Assembly (NCBI RefSeq): GCF_009618275.1
Contig: NZ_WIAD01000008.1
Coordinates: 62,001 to 126,000 of the forward strand
DNA: 64,000 bases
Direction of reading: 5' to 3'
Source of the DNA: Roseimaritima sediminicola
GTDB taxonomy: Bacteria > Planctomycetota > Planctomycetia > Pirellulales > Pirellulaceae
The position numbers were made by a program, and so were the translations under genes. The notes beneath the pieces were generated by a model. The model had not been told where the DNA came from. It saw only the letters and a program-made list of their open reading frames with translations, and did not search any database. Positions 46,070 through 55,823 of this stretch are shown here, piece by piece (position 1 is the first letter of the stretch; each line of letters begins with the position of its first letter).

Positions 46070-46161
46070 GGTATTCCAAGAGAACGCGCACGGGGGATTT
46101 TAGGACGTGGGCCGCGGACCGGCCCGGGCCGCCGATAGCCTACCGCATCTGCCGCCCGATC

Positions 46162-46314
46162 GGGCAGGGGACAGAGGCGGGCAGGGGACAGAGGCGGGCA
46201 GGGGACAGAGGCGGGCAGGGGACAGAGGCGGGCAGGGGACAGAGGCGGGCAGGGGACAGAGGCGGGCAGGGGACACGGGCGGGCGGGGGACACGGGCGGG
46301 CAGGGGGCACGGGC
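46162..46314. repeat. 17-bp minisatellite, nine copies
   Basis: Nine head-to-tail units starting at 46162 (GGGCAGGGGACAGAGGC, copies 1-6 identical; copies 7-9 carry ACGGGC instead of AGAGGC and one or two further changes). No spacers, so it is not a CRISPR. It lies about 90 bases upstream of the pyrD start. The 17-base period shifts frame, so it does not encode a regular peptide repeat. Confidence 0.9.
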
Positions 46315-46495
46315 GGTTCCGGATATGCGAGCCGTAGGGGCTGTGGAGGGCCAGCGTACCGGGCGTACAGTTTGGAGGCGGCCGGGGCGATATAAGCGAT
46401 AGGTCTATTGGTCGCAGGACCGGTCGCAGATTGGCGAGCCGGGCCGCGACGTTTCGTTGATTGACCCGTTCTAGAAACCGTTCGAGGTGGACACG

Positions 46496-46762
46496 ATGTG
46501 GCGCTCCTTTTTCCTGGCCGTGGCGATCATGATGATCATCCTGGGAATCGAATGCTTGATGATCGAGAGCGCTTCGCTGTACGCGGCCAAACAATCCTCC
46601 GCCACCGAACTGATGGACCCCACCATGCCGCCGGCGGCCACCACCCGGGTCTGGCAACCTGCCGAAGCGGTCCCCTGGGCCCTCCTCAGCGGTGGCGCCG
46701 TGATCATCCTCTACGCCATCACGCTGCCTAAACGCTGGGCGGCCGGCGGCGAGCCGGAATAG
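46496..46762 (+). CDS. Small two-helix membrane protein
   Basis: 88 aa from the ATG at 46496, preceded by GAGGTG 7 bases upstream; a GTG 9 bases earlier is in frame. Two hydrophobic segments (SFFLAVAIMMIILGIECLM at ~3-23 and WALLSGGAVIILYAITL near the C-terminus) with a short Thr/Pro/Ala-rich loop. No family recognised. The codon pattern and ribosome-binding site favour a real gene. Confidence 0.6.
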   Translation: MWRSFFLAVAIMMIILGIECLMIESASLYAAKQSSATELMDPTMPPAATTRVWQPAEAVPWALLSGGAVIILYAITLPKRWAAGGEPE

Positions 46763-47118
46763 CCTCGGAAGCATCGTTTTTTCAGTTTTTCTTGCGCGGC
46801 AAGATTAGCTCCGCTTATGGTGCTAGTGATCTTTTCGCAGGTCCAAGGGCCGATGGAATCCCCCACGGGTGCCCGGGGCAAATGCTCAAAAACCCTGGAA
46901 AACTCGTATTTCGCAGCGGTGCGTTGGTCGCGATGAGAAGGTCGCTGCTGGCCTAGTGGTCGGCTTCTCCCCGTTGCATTGCTCGGCCGCCGGGCGATAG
47001 CATAACCCGCGGATCGGTCGGCGGCTATTGACGCTCGGCGGGGCCGCTCCTATTCTCATTATCGGTCCGGGGCGATCTAGCGCACCGTTATTATTAGCAA
47101 CTCTTATTCAGTGGCTCT
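46763..47118. other. Intergenic region, no gene seen
   Basis: About 356 bases before the LysR gene. An AT-rich stretch follows at 46773-46830 (TTTTTTCAGTTTTTCTTGCG) and another at 47087-47110 (GTTATTATTAGCAACTC) just before the LysR start. The latter may be a promoter or the regulator's operator, but no clean inverted repeat is evident. Confidence 0.35.
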
Positions 47119-48327
47119 ATGCAGCTTCGCTCGCTCGAACTCTTCTGCTCGGTCGCCCAACAGCGATCCTTCTCCCGTGCGGCCGAGAGCCACGCGGTGA
47201 CGCAGAGTGCTGTCAGTCAAGCGGTGCTGCAATTGGAAGAGAACCTCGGCGTGCGGTTGGTCGATCGCAGCAAGCGGCCGCTGAACCTGACCGATGCCGG
47301 GGCCGTGTTTCATCAGGGGCTGCGGAAGATCCTCGGCGACTACCGGGCCCTGGAGCAGGAGGTGCGGAGCCTGGGCAGTCGGCTGCAGGGACGATTGCGG
47401 GTGGCGGCCATCTATTCGGTCGCGGCCAGCTACATGCCCGAGGCCAGCGAAGCGTTCCAGCAGATGCATCCCGACGTGGACCTGCGGATCGAACCGGCGA
47501 CGCCGACCCAGGTCCTGGAGCTGGCGGCCAGCGGCGAGGTGGACTTTGGTTTGATCAGTTACGCGCGCAGCACCCGGACGGTGCGGGCGACGCATTGGCA
47601 ACGCGAACCGATGCGTTTGATCTGCGCCCCGGAACATCCGATGGCAGCCGGCGGCCCGGTCCAGTTGGCCGAGCTGGATCGGTTGCCGATGATCGGGTTC
47701 GAGACGTCGCTGAAGGTTCGCCGGGAGATCGATCAATTCTTCTCCCAGCACGGCGTCCGCGTCGAGTACTTCATGGAGTTCGACAATCTGGATTCGATGA
47801 TCCGCGCGATCCAGGCCAACCGTGGAATCGGAGTGCTGCCCGAAGCGGCCGTGCGACGGGAAACGGCCAACGACAGCCTGCGAGTGGTTGCCTGTCCGGA
47901 ACTGTCCCTGGAACGGCCGCTGGGAATCATCCGCCGCCGTTCCGGCAAGCTCAGTCCGGCGGCAAGTGAATTCGCCGAAATGCTGTTGGGCAAACCGCTG
48001 GAAACCACCGGCCGGCGGACGGGCAAACCCGCCAAGCCAATCCGGCAGGCGAAAGTCCGGCAAGCCAAACAGGCCGGGCAGGACCAGCCGGACAAGCAAG
48101 TTAGGCAGGTCGAGCAGGTCAAACAGGCGAAACCCCCTGCGTCGCCCAGTCCGTCCCGTCAATTGCAAACCAACCCCGGCGGACGAACCACCGGCGACAG
48201 CCGAGCCAAAGCGAAGGCCGACGCGAAGACGCGTGTCGGCGGCAAAGGCAAAGAAGAGCCTCCCGGCCCGGCCCTGCGAAACAGCCAGACCGCTTCGGCG
48301 GGCAACGCTTCGAGGCCAGAGCAATGA
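47119..48327 (+). CDS. LysR-family regulator with a long basic C-terminal tail, upstream of gltBD
   Basis: 402 aa, about 100 longer than typical LysR proteins. Winged HTH at residues 1-60 (FSRAAESHAVTQSAVSQAV, LEENLGVRLVDRSKR), effector domain ~90-295. The last ~105 residues are low complexity, rich in Lys, Gln, Arg and Pro (VRQAKQAGQDQPDKQVRQVE), and probably unstructured. The gene is co-directional with gltBD and its stop overlaps an upstream ATG of the gltB frame (ATGA, 48324-48327). By analogy with GltC of Bacillus subtilis it may control gltBD, but GltC is divergent from its target, so this is inference. Confidence 0.93.
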   Translation: MQLRSLELFCSVAQQRSFSRAAESHAVTQSAVSQAVLQLEENLGVRLVDRSKRPLNLTDAGAVFHQGLRKILGDYRALEQEVRSLGSRLQGRLRVAAIYSVAASYMPEASEAFQQMHPDVDLRIEPATPTQVLELAASGEVDFGLISYARSTRTVRATHWQREPMRLICAPEHPMAAGGPVQLAELDRLPMIGFETSLKVRREIDQFFSQHGVRVEYFMEFDNLDSMIRAIQANRGIGVLPEAAVRRETANDSLRVVACPELSLERPLGIIRRRSGKLSPAASEFAEMLLGKPLETTGRRTGKPAKPIRQAKVRQAKQAGQDQPDKQVRQVEQVKQAKPPASPSPSRQLQTNPGGRTTGDSRAKAKADAKTRVGGKGKEEPPGPALRNSQTASAGNASRPEQ

Positions 48328-48446
48328 ACCGCCAGCGCCACGATCACGAGTTGAACCCGCATCAACCTTTGCCATCAAGCAACCCACAATATTCGGCCCC
48401 TATGAACGATTCAGTGAAAGCCAACGCGAATTTGGAAGAGCGACAG

Positions 48447-51400
48447 ATGAACGAGCAATCTCACCCCCAGCCATCCACCCATCACCTCCCCGGCAAGCAC
48501 GGTTTGTACGATCCGGAACTGGAGAAGGACAGCTGTGGGGTCGGTTTCATCGCGCACATCAAGGGCAAGCCCAGCCACCAGATCGTCCTGGACGCGGACG
48601 TTATCTTGCAGAACATGGACCACCGCGGGGCCTGCGGATGCGAGCCCAACACCGGGGACGGTTCGGGAATCATGTGCGGCTTGCCCGACGCCTTCCTCCG
48701 CAAGGTTGCCAAGCGTGATCTGAACGTCGAACTTCCCGAAGAAGGTCGCTACGCCGCCGGTCTGATCTTCTTGCCGACCGATCCGAAAGAGCGGAAGACG
48801 TGCAAGGACGCGGTCGAGGCGTTGGTCAAGGAGACCGGCCAGCAACTGCTGGGCTGGCGGGACGTGCCTCAGGAGACCGATCTGGCCGACGTCGGCCCCA
48901 CGGCCCGGCGCTCCGAACCCTATGTCGAACAGCTGTTCGTCGCCGCCGCCGAAGGCCTCGACCGCAGTGCCTTCGAACGCCAACTGTACCTGATTCGCAA
49001 GCAGGCCAGCCACCAGCTGCGCGGCTCGGAGACGCTCGAGCAGGCCCTGATGTTCTACGTCTGCTCGCTCAGCACCCGCGTGATCATCTACAAGGGGATG
49101 CTGACGCCGGCCCAGGTCCTGCCCTACTACCCGGACCTGCGGGACGAAGATTTCAGCACCCATCTGGCGATGGTGCACAGCCGTTTCTCGACCAACACAT
49201 TCCCCTCCTGGGACCGCGCCCAACCGCTGCGGTTCATGAGCCACAACGGCGAGATCAACACCCTGCGGGGCAACAAGAACTGGATGCAGGCTCGCGAGGG
49301 CTCGGCCGCCAGCGAGTTGTTTGGCGAAGAGCTGAAGAAACTGTTCCCGGTGGTCGAACCGCACCTGAGCGACTCGGGCACGTTTGACAACGTGTTGGAG
49401 TTCCTGTTGATGAACGGCCGCACGCTGCAGGAGGCCATCATGATGATGGTCCCCGAAGCCTGGCAGAAGCATCAGACGATGCCCGAAGAGAAGCGGGCGT
49501 TCTACGAGTATTTCTCGTCGTTGATGGAGCCCTGGGACGGACCCGCCTCGATCGCCTTTACCGACGGCCAGTACATCGGCGCGACGCTGGACCGCAATGG
49601 GCTGCGTCCCAGCCGTTACTACATCACGCACGACGACCGCGTGATCATGGCTAGCGAAGTCGGCGTGCTGCCGGTCGATCCCGGCCTCGTCAAGGAGAAG
49701 GGCCGACTGGAGCCGGGCCGGATGTTCCTGGTCGATTTCGAACAGGGTCGCTTGATTCCCGACGACGAGCTGAAACTGGGCTTCGCCAAACGCAAGCCTT
49801 ACGGCAAGTGGCTGCGTGAACAGCGCATCCGGCTGGCCGACCTGAATCCCGACGGCGAACCGCACGGCTTTGATCCCGGCACGCTGCTGCCCCGGATGCA
49901 GGCCTTTGGCTACACCCTGGAAACGATGTCCTTCATGCTGCGGCCCCTGGTCGAGCAGGGACGCGACCCGGTCGGGTCGATGGGCAACGACAGCGCGCTG
50001 GCCTGCCTGAGCGACAAGCCGCGGATGATCTACGACTACTTCAAGCAGTTGTTCGCCCAGGTGACCAACCCGGCGATCGATTCGATCCGTGAAGAAGTGA
50101 TCATGTCGCTGGAGTGTTACATCGGTCCGGAAAAGAACCTGCTGGAAGCGACGCCCGAGCACTGCCACCGATTGCTCGTCGAGCATCCGATTCTGACCAA
50201 CGAAGAAGTGGCGGCGTTGGAACACATCAATTACGAAGGTTGGCGATCCCGCGTGATCGACATCACCTTCGATCGCGGCGAAGGCAAAGCCGGCTTCCAA
50301 GCGACACTCTCGCGGATCGCCGCCGAAGCCGAAGCGGCGGCCGACGAGGGCATTCAGATCGTTGTGCTGTCGGACCGCAAGATCTCCGCCGATCGCGTTC
50401 CGGTCAGCGCTCTGTTGGCAACCGGTGCGGTTCACCATCACCTGGTCCGCCGCCACAAGCGGACCCGGATCGGTTTGGTCGTGGAAACCGGCGAAGCTCG
50501 CGAAGTGCATCACCACTGCCTGCTGATCGGTTACGGTGCCGACGCGATCAATCCCTACCTGGCCTTCGAAGCCCTCTGGCAATCGCACGCCGATGGCCTG
50601 CTGGCCGAAGACTTGACCGACGAGAAGGTCGTCGCGGCGTATCGCAAGGGTGTCGCCAAAGGCATGCTGAAAGTCATGGCCAAGATGGGCATCAGCACGC
50701 TGCAAAGCTACAAGGGTGCTCAGATCTTCGAGGCGCTGGGACTGAAGAGCGACGTCATCGACATGTGCTTTGCCGGTACGCAAAGCCGCATCGCCGGCGT
50801 GGACTTCGACGTCTTGGCCGAGGAGACGCTGCGTCGTCACGCTCTGGGCTATCCCGAAAAGGGCGACCGCCATCTGCCACAGCTGCCCAACCTGGGCGAG
50901 TTCCACTGGCGAGCCGAGGGCGAAAAGCACGCTTGGAGCCCGCAAGCGATCTCCAGTCTGCAGATCGCCGCCCGCAGCAACAACGAAGACGCCTACTGGA
51001 AGTTCGCTCAGACGATCAACCACGACAATCAAGTCCGCTGTACGCTGCGGGGTCTGCTGGACTTTAAAGAAGGCGTTGCCGGCCCGGCAATCCCGCTCAG
51101 CGAAGTCCAGCCGCGCGAAGAGATCGTCAAACGATTCTGCACCGGGGCGATGAGCTTCGGCAGTATCAGCGCCGAATCGCACGAGACGCTGGCCGTGGCG
51201 ATGAACCGGCTGGGCGGCAAGAGCAATACCGGCGAAGGCGGCGAGGATCCGATCCGCTTCCAGCCGTTGGAAAATGGCGACAGCAAACGGTCGGCCATCA
51301 AACAGGTCGCCAGCGGCCGCTTTGGCGTCACGATCGAATACCTGTCCAACGCCGACGAAATCCAGATCAAGATCTCGCAGGGTGCCAAGCCCGGCGAAGG

Positions 51401-53033
51401 CGGCGAATTGCCCGGTCGCAAAGTCGATCAGAACATCGCTCGCATCCGTTACAGCACGCCCGGCGTGGGCTTGATCAGCCCGCCGCCGCACCACGACATC
51501 TACTCGATCGAAGACCTCGCCCAGTTGATCCACGACCTGAAGAACGCCAATCCGGCCGCTCGGGTCAGCGTGAAACTGGTCAGCGAAGTGGGCGTGGGTG
51601 TGATCGCCTCGGGCGTGGCCAAGGCCCATGCCGACCACATCCTGATCTCCGGCGACACCGGTGGCACCGGCGCCTCGCCGCTGACCAGCATCAAACACGC
51701 CGGCCTGCCCTGGGAACTGGGGATCGCCGAAACCCATCAAGTGCTGGTCCTGAACGACCTGCGCAGCCGCGTCGTCCTGCAAACCGACGGTGGCCTGAAG
51801 ACCGGACGCGACGTCGTGATCGCGGCGCTGCTGGGGGCCGAAGAATTCGGTTTCTCGACCGCTCCGCTGATCACCCTGGGCTGCATCATGATGCGGAAGT
51901 GCCACCTGAACACCTGCCCGGTGGGGATCGCCACCCAGGATCCGGAGCTGCGAAAGCAATTCACCGGCAAACCCGAGCATGTGGTCAACTATCTGTTCAT
52001 GGTCGCCGAAGAGGCGCGACACATCATGGCCAAGCTGGGCTTCCGCACGATCGACGAGATGGTCGGCCGCTCGGATGTCTTGCAGACCGATACAGCGATC
52101 CAGCACTGGAAGAGCGACGGGCTGGACCTGTCGGCGATTCTGACCCCGGCGGTCAAGCCGCACGATGCTGTCGGCGTCCGCTGCACCCAGGCTCAGGATC
52201 ATGGGCTGGAACGATCCTTGGACGTGACCACCTTGATTCCGCAGGCCCAGGCCGCTTTGGAAAACAAGACGCCGGTCACGATCGAATCGCCAATCGTCAA
52301 CATCAACCGCACCGTCGGTACGATCCTCAGCCACGAGGTCGCCAAGCGATATGGTCAAGCCGGATTGCCCGAAGACACGATCCACTTGAAGTTCTCCGGT
52401 TCGGCCGGCCAGAGCATCGGTGCGTTCCTGGCCCACGGGATCTCGATCGAACTCGAGGGCGATGCCAACGACTACGTCGGCAAAGGCCTCTCGGGCGGCC
52501 GGATCGCCATCTATCCGCCGCGTGATGCCAGCTACGTTCCCGAAGAGAACATCCTGGTCGGCAACGTTTGCCTGTACGGAGCGACGTCGGGCGAAGCCTA
52601 CTTCCGCGGGGTCGCGGCCGAACGGTTCTGCGTCCGCAACAGCGGTGCTCGGACGGTCATCGAGGGCGTCGGCCAGCACGGCTGCGAATACATGACCGGA
52701 GGCCGAGTGGTCATCTTGGGATCGGTCGGACGGAACTTTGCCGCCGGGATGTCCGGAGGTATCGCCTATGTCTGGGATCGACAGGGCGATTTCAACCTGC
52801 AGTGCAACCTGGCGACCGTCTTGCTGGAACGGATCGAAACGGCCGATGAGGAAGCTGAGGTCAAGGAGATGATCCAGAAACACCAGCGGTACACCGACAG
52901 CACGGTCGCCGCCGAAGTCCTGGACAACTGGCAGACCTTCCTGGATCAGTGCGTCAAAGTCATGCCCATCGACTACAAACGCGTGCTGGAACAGATGGCC
53001 GCCGAAAGCGAAGGCGAAGCGGCCGCGGTGTAG
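48447..53033 (+). CDS. gltB: Glutamate synthase, large subunit
   Basis: 1528 aa from the ATG at 48447, which has the strongest site (GGAAGAG, 6 bases upstream). ATGs at 48402 and 48324 are in frame; the last overlaps the LysR stop. Makes glutamate from glutamine and 2-oxoglutarate. After a ~30-residue propeptide the Ntn-amidotransferase Cys is in KDSCGVGFIAH; NMDHRGACG and the FMN-binding domain follow (VSVKLVSEVGVGVIASGVA and GGTGASPLTSIKHAG). The 3Fe-4S cysteines are in CIMMRKCHLNTCPVGIATQ, and the C-terminal GXGXG beta-helix is complete. Confidence 0.95.
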   Translation: MNEQSHPQPSTHHLPGKHGLYDPELEKDSCGVGFIAHIKGKPSHQIVLDADVILQNMDHRGACGCEPNTGDGSGIMCGLPDAFLRKVAKRDLNVELPEEGRYAAGLIFLPTDPKERKTCKDAVEALVKETGQQLLGWRDVPQETDLADVGPTARRSEPYVEQLFVAAAEGLDRSAFERQLYLIRKQASHQLRGSETLEQALMFYVCSLSTRVIIYKGMLTPAQVLPYYPDLRDEDFSTHLAMVHSRFSTNTFPSWDRAQPLRFMSHNGEINTLRGNKNWMQAREGSAASELFGEELKKLFPVVEPHLSDSGTFDNVLEFLLMNGRTLQEAIMMMVPEAWQKHQTMPEEKRAFYEYFSSLMEPWDGPASIAFTDGQYIGATLDRNGLRPSRYYITHDDRVIMASEVGVLPVDPGLVKEKGRLEPGRMFLVDFEQGRLIPDDELKLGFAKRKPYGKWLREQRIRLADLNPDGEPHGFDPGTLLPRMQAFGYTLETMSFMLRPLVEQGRDPVGSMGNDSALACLSDKPRMIYDYFKQLFAQVTNPAIDSIREEVIMSLECYIGPEKNLLEATPEHCHRLLVEHPILTNEEVAALEHINYEGWRSRVIDITFDRGEGKAGFQATLSRIAAEAEAAADEGIQIVVLSDRKISADRVPVSALLATGAVHHHLVRRHKRTRIGLVVETGEAREVHHHCLLIGYGADAINPYLAFEALWQSHADGLLAEDLTDEKVVAAYRKGVAKGMLKVMAKMGISTLQSYKGAQIFEALGLKSDVIDMCFAGTQSRIAGVDFDVLAEETLRRHALGYPEKGDRHLPQLPNLGEFHWRAEGEKHAWSPQAISSLQIAARSNNEDAYWKFAQTINHDNQVRCTLRGLLDFKEGVAGPAIPLSEVQPREEIVKRFCTGAMSFGSISAESHETLAVAMNRLGGKSNTGEGGEDPIRFQPLENGDSKRSAIKQVASGRFGVTIEYLSNADEIQIKISQGAKPGEGGELPGRKVDQNIARIRYSTPGVGLISPPPHHDIYSIEDLAQLIHDLKNANPAARVSVKLVSEVGVGVIASGVAKAHADHILISGDTGGTGASPLTSIKHAGLPWELGIAETHQVLVLNDLRSRVVLQTDGGLKTGRDVVIAALLGAEEFGFSTAPLITLGCIMMRKCHLNTCPVGIATQDPELRKQFTGKPEHVVNYLFMVAEEARHIMAKLGFRTIDEMVGRSDVLQTDTAIQHWKSDGLDLSAILTPAVKPHDAVGVRCTQAQDHGLERSLDVTTLIPQAQAALENKTPVTIESPIVNINRTVGTILSHEVAKRYGQAGLPEDTIHLKFSGSAGQSIGAFLAHGISIELEGDANDYVGKGLSGGRIAIYPPRDASYVPEENILVGNVCLYGATSGEAYFRGVAAERFCVRNSGARTVIEGVGQHGCEYMTGGRVVILGSVGRNFAAGMSGGIAYVWDRQGDFNLQCNLATVLLERIETADEEAEVKEMIQKHQRYTDSTVAAEVLDNWQTFLDQCVKVMPIDYKRVLEQMAAESEGEAAAV

Positions 53034-53173
53034 GCGTTGCCGTCAGAAACCGACGGCACGCGAACCGACTGCGCGCAAACGAAGCGAGCCGCCGCGGCAG
53101 CTCGCTCTGGGGCCTGGAACCCGACCTCCCATAAAAAACATCCCACATCGATCACCTTTTCGGAGCCTTCACC

Positions 53174-54670
53174 ATGGGCAAACCCACAGGATTCAAAGAG
53201 TTCGACCGCAAGAAAGTCGCCTGGCGCTTGCCCGTCGTCCGCATCAACGACTACGACGAAATCTACACCGAACCCAAAGTCGAACACCTTCGCGAGCAGG
53301 GCGCCCGCTGTATGGACTGCGGCGTGCCGTTTTGCCAATCGGCCACCGGTTGTCCGATCGATAACCTAATCCCCGAGTGGAACGATCTGGTCTACAACAA
53401 CCGTTGGCGCGAAGCCAGCGAACGGCTGCACCAGACCAACAACTTTCCGGAGTTCACCGGCCGAACCTGTCCGGCACCCTGCGAAGGTTCCTGCGTGCTG
53501 GGCATTACCAACCCGCCGGTGACGATCAAGAATATCGAAAACGCGATTATCGACCGGGCCTGGGCCGAAGGTTGGTTGCCACCGTCCCCGCCGGAATCGC
53601 GCACCGGCAAAAAGGTCGCGATCGTCGGCAGCGGCCCGGCCGGGTTGGCCGCCGCCGACCAATTGAACAGTGTCGGTCACTCGGTCACGGTCTACGAACG
53701 TTCCAATCGCGTCGGCGGCTTGCTGCAGTACGGCATCCCCAACATGAAACTGGACAAGGACGTGTTGCAGCGGCGGCTGAATAAGCTGACCGCCGAAGGC
53801 GTCCGCTTCGTCACCGATGCCAACGTCGGCCAGAACGTCGACGCCAAGCAGCTGTACGATGACCACGACGCCGTGCTATTGGCCTGCGGGGCGACCAAGC
53901 CGCGCGATCTGCCGATTCCGGGCCGCGACCTCAAAGGCGTCCATTTCGCGATGGAATTCCTGACCGCCAACACCCGGCACAAGGTCCACGGCGATTCCTT
54001 GGGCGATGGCTTTATCAGCGCCGAAGGCAAGGACGTGATCGTGATCGGCGGCGGCGATACCGGTACCGACTGTATCGGAACTAGCCTGCGACATGGTTGC
54101 CGCAGCATGGTCAATTTCGAACTGCTGCCCCAGCCGCCCGAAGAGCGTGCCGCGGACAACCCCTGGCCCGAATGGCCGCGCACCTTCCGCGTCGATTACG
54201 GTCACGAAGAAGCGAATGCGAAGTTCGGCCGCGATCCCCGCGAATACCAGATCCTCTCCAAAGAGTTCCTCAGCGATGGAAAGGGCAACCTGACCGGCAT
54301 CAAGACGGTTCAGGTCAAATGGACCAAGACCGATGAAGGCTGGAACATGGAAGAGGTCGAGGGCAGCGAGCGTGAGTGGCCGGCCCAGCTGATTCTGCTG
54401 GCGATGGGTTTCCTGGGTCCCGAACAGTACCTGGCCGAAGCGCTCGGAATCAGCACTGACGCACGAAGCAATTTCGAAGCCAAGCACGGCGAGTTCACCA
54501 CCAGCATCGACGGCGTGTTCGCCGCCGGTGACTGCCGTCGCGGCCAGAGCCTCGTCGTGTGGGCCATCAACGAAGGCCGCGGAGCCGCTCGAGCGATCGA
54601 CCAATACCTGGAGGGTCACAGCTCCCTGCCTGCCCCAGGCCTGACCATGGGCACCCAACTAGTGCACTAA
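53174..54670 (+). CDS. gltD: Glutamate synthase, small subunit
   Basis: 498 aa. Supplies electrons from NAD(P)H to GltB. The N-terminal iron-sulfur cysteines are in [18 protein letters not shown] and [19 protein letters not shown] binding is through [17 protein letters not shown] and NAD(P) binding through [16 protein letters not shown], with the FAD-closing [18 protein letters not shown] near the end. 140 bases downstream of gltB, same strand, so an operon is expected. Confidence 0.96.
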   Translation: MGKPTGFKEFDRKKVAWRLPVVRINDYDEIYTEPKVEHLREQGARCMDCGVPFCQSATGCPIDNLIPEWNDLVYNNRWREASERLHQTNNFPEFTGRTCPAPCEGSCVLGITNPPVTIKNIENAIIDRAWAEGWLPPSPPESRTGKKVAIVGSGPAGLAAADQLNSVGHSVTVYERSNRVGGLLQYGIPNMKLDKDVLQRRLNKLTAEGVRFVTDANVGQNVDAKQLYDDHDAVLLACGATKPRDLPIPGRDLKGVHFAMEFLTANTRHKVHGDSLGDGFISAEGKDVIVIGGGDTGTDCIGTSLRHGCRSMVNFELLPQPPEERAADNPWPEWPRTFRVDYGHEEANAKFGRDPREYQILSKEFLSDGKGNLTGIKTVQVKWTKTDEGWNMEEVEGSEREWPAQLILLAMGFLGPEQYLAEALGISTDARSNFEAKHGEFTTSIDGVFAAGDCRRGQSLVVWAINEGRGAARAIDQYLEGHSSLPAPGLTMGTQLVH

Positions 54671-54734
54671 GGTTCGCAAGCATCCGTTCGAGTCGCCGCC
54701 ACCGCGACGGCTCTTGAGGGCTACAGAAATAAGA

Positions 54735-54770
54735 GGACGGGGGTCTTTTCAGATGAAAGACCGCCGTCCC
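54735..54770. repeat. GACGGGGGTCTTTTC inverted repeat, copy 1
   Basis: A ~36-bp inverted repeat (GGACGGGGGTCTTTTC facing GAAAGACCGCCGTCC) 65 bases after gltD and overlapping the end of the convergent membrane-protein gene. It could act as a transcription terminator for gltD. A second copy lies at 55708-55746, with sequence diverged mainly in the loop. Confidence 0.75.
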
Positions 54771-55327
54771 CTTCTTCGTTCCTGCCGGGCAATGTTCGCA
54801 CCGTAGATCGCTTGCGGCATCATCCCAAGGAATCCCGCGTTCGTCGCGAACGCCAGGTGCCAGCGACCAGCACGATGCCACTCAGCAAAGTAGCTTGCGC
54901 TGTGCGCCCAAAGATCGGTGATGAATGCGACGTGTTTCTCGGGCGGTACGCGATTCGCCAAATCGCCTGTCAGGTACACCCAGCCGTTGTGGGCAGCGAT
55001 GAAGCCAATCGTCCCCATCAGCGTTGCGAACAAACCGCTGACAAGCATCAGGATCGCCAGGGGGCGAAGAAGTTGAGCTGTCGACTTCCGAGGAGCAGTG
55101 CCGAGGCGAGACGCCATCGCGAGCGGAACGCCCAAAATGATCCCGACCCACCACGTCGCGATGATGCCCCAACCGATGCCGAGTAACGTCGGATCGCGCG
55201 TTGAAAAAATCGGAGGGTGACCGATTGTGAAGTATTCGATGCAAACCCTAGCCGTCACCTGGTCATGCAGAATGCCGTACACCGTGCAACACGCAACCGA
55301 CAGGCTGATAATCCCGAGCCACTGCAT
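54749..55327 (-). CDS. Four-helix membrane protein of unknown function
   Basis: 192 aa from the ATG at 55327, directly before the first hydrophobic segment; the frame opens 246 bases earlier but that part is Pro/Arg-rich and unlike protein. About four transmembrane helices (MQWLGIISLSVACCTVYGIL; a glycine-rich second near GIIATWWVGIILGVPLAMA; two more). The C-terminal residues (RRRGRRSFI) come from the repeat at 54735-54770. I do not recognise the family, and no adjacent gene gives a hint. Confidence 0.7.
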   Translation of the reverse strand: MQWLGIISLSVACCTVYGILHDQVTARVCIEYFTIGHPPIFSTRDPTLLGIGWGIIATWWVGIILGVPLAMASRLGTAPRKSTAQLLRPLAILMLVSGLFATLMGTIGFIAAHNGWVYLTGDLANRVPPEKHVAFITDLWAHSASYFAEWHRAGRWHLAFATNAGFLGMMPQAIYGANIARQERRRGRRSFI

Positions 55328-55707
55328 GGTTAGTTGTCCGTCCGGGAGGGGCTGCGATGGACGATCATCGCCCCCAGGTAAGCCAGGTACGCCGTGGCGA
55401 CAAACCAAAGAAGGCGGGAGGACCGCCGTTGTGCCACGCGGTCGCAGGCTATCGGTGTCGCGTCGGGGTTCATAGGACGGTGCAATCGTTTTATCGACGA
55501 ACGGCCGTGGGCACACCGCGGCGAGTGAGAACGGTGCCCTCACGACACTATCCGATTCGGGGCAGCATGACAATCTTTCGCTGTAGCCTCACCACATGGT
55601 TCCGGCCGGTGACGTCCTATGTGTCAGCAATACCGGTTTCGAGTAAACAAAGAGCCGAGCTCTGCCCGCACCTAGTAGCCCGCCCCTCCCGGAAGGAGAA
55701 AAAGAAT
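55328..55707. other. Intergenic region, no gene seen
   Basis: About 380 bases between the convergent-side membrane gene and the second GACGGAGG repeat. No coding signal is seen: the open frames lack start sites and protein-like composition. GTCCGTCCGGGAGGGG lies upstream of the minus-strand membrane gene start. Confidence 0.35.
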
Positions 55708-55746
55708 GGGGACGGAGGCCTTTCCGCAGAAAAGACCCCCGTCCCC
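55708..55746. repeat. GACGGGGGTCTTTTC inverted repeat, copy 2
   Basis: GGGACGGAGGCCTTTCC facing AAAAGACCCCCGTCCC; the inverted partner of copy 1 at 54735, in the same family (GACGG[GA]GG[TC]CTTT). With copy 1 it brackets a ~940-bp segment containing the membrane-protein gene. It runs straight into the 18-bp tandem array. Confidence 0.75.
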
Positions 55747-55811
55747 TTTTGCGAACCGCGTCCCCTTTTGCGAACCCGTCCCCTTTTGCGAACGCGTCCC
55801 CTTTTGTGAAC
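55740..55811. repeat. Four tandem 18-bp repeats (GTCCCCTTTTGCGAAC)
   Basis: Four units of GTCCCCTTTTGCGAAC plus two variable bases, the last with TGTGAAC. They end 12 bases before the stop codon of the YXWGXW gene. Confidence 0.85.
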
Positions 55812-55823
55812 GCGGACTTCCGG

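Noticed and set aside
46162-46314. Possible CRISPR array
   Set aside because: 17-bp units are directly adjacent with no spacers, so it is a minisatellite.
48411-52883. A very long open frame (~1490 codons) on the minus strand opposite gltB
   Set aside because: It is antisense to a clear gltB and lacks protein motifs; long antisense frames are expected in GC-rich DNA.
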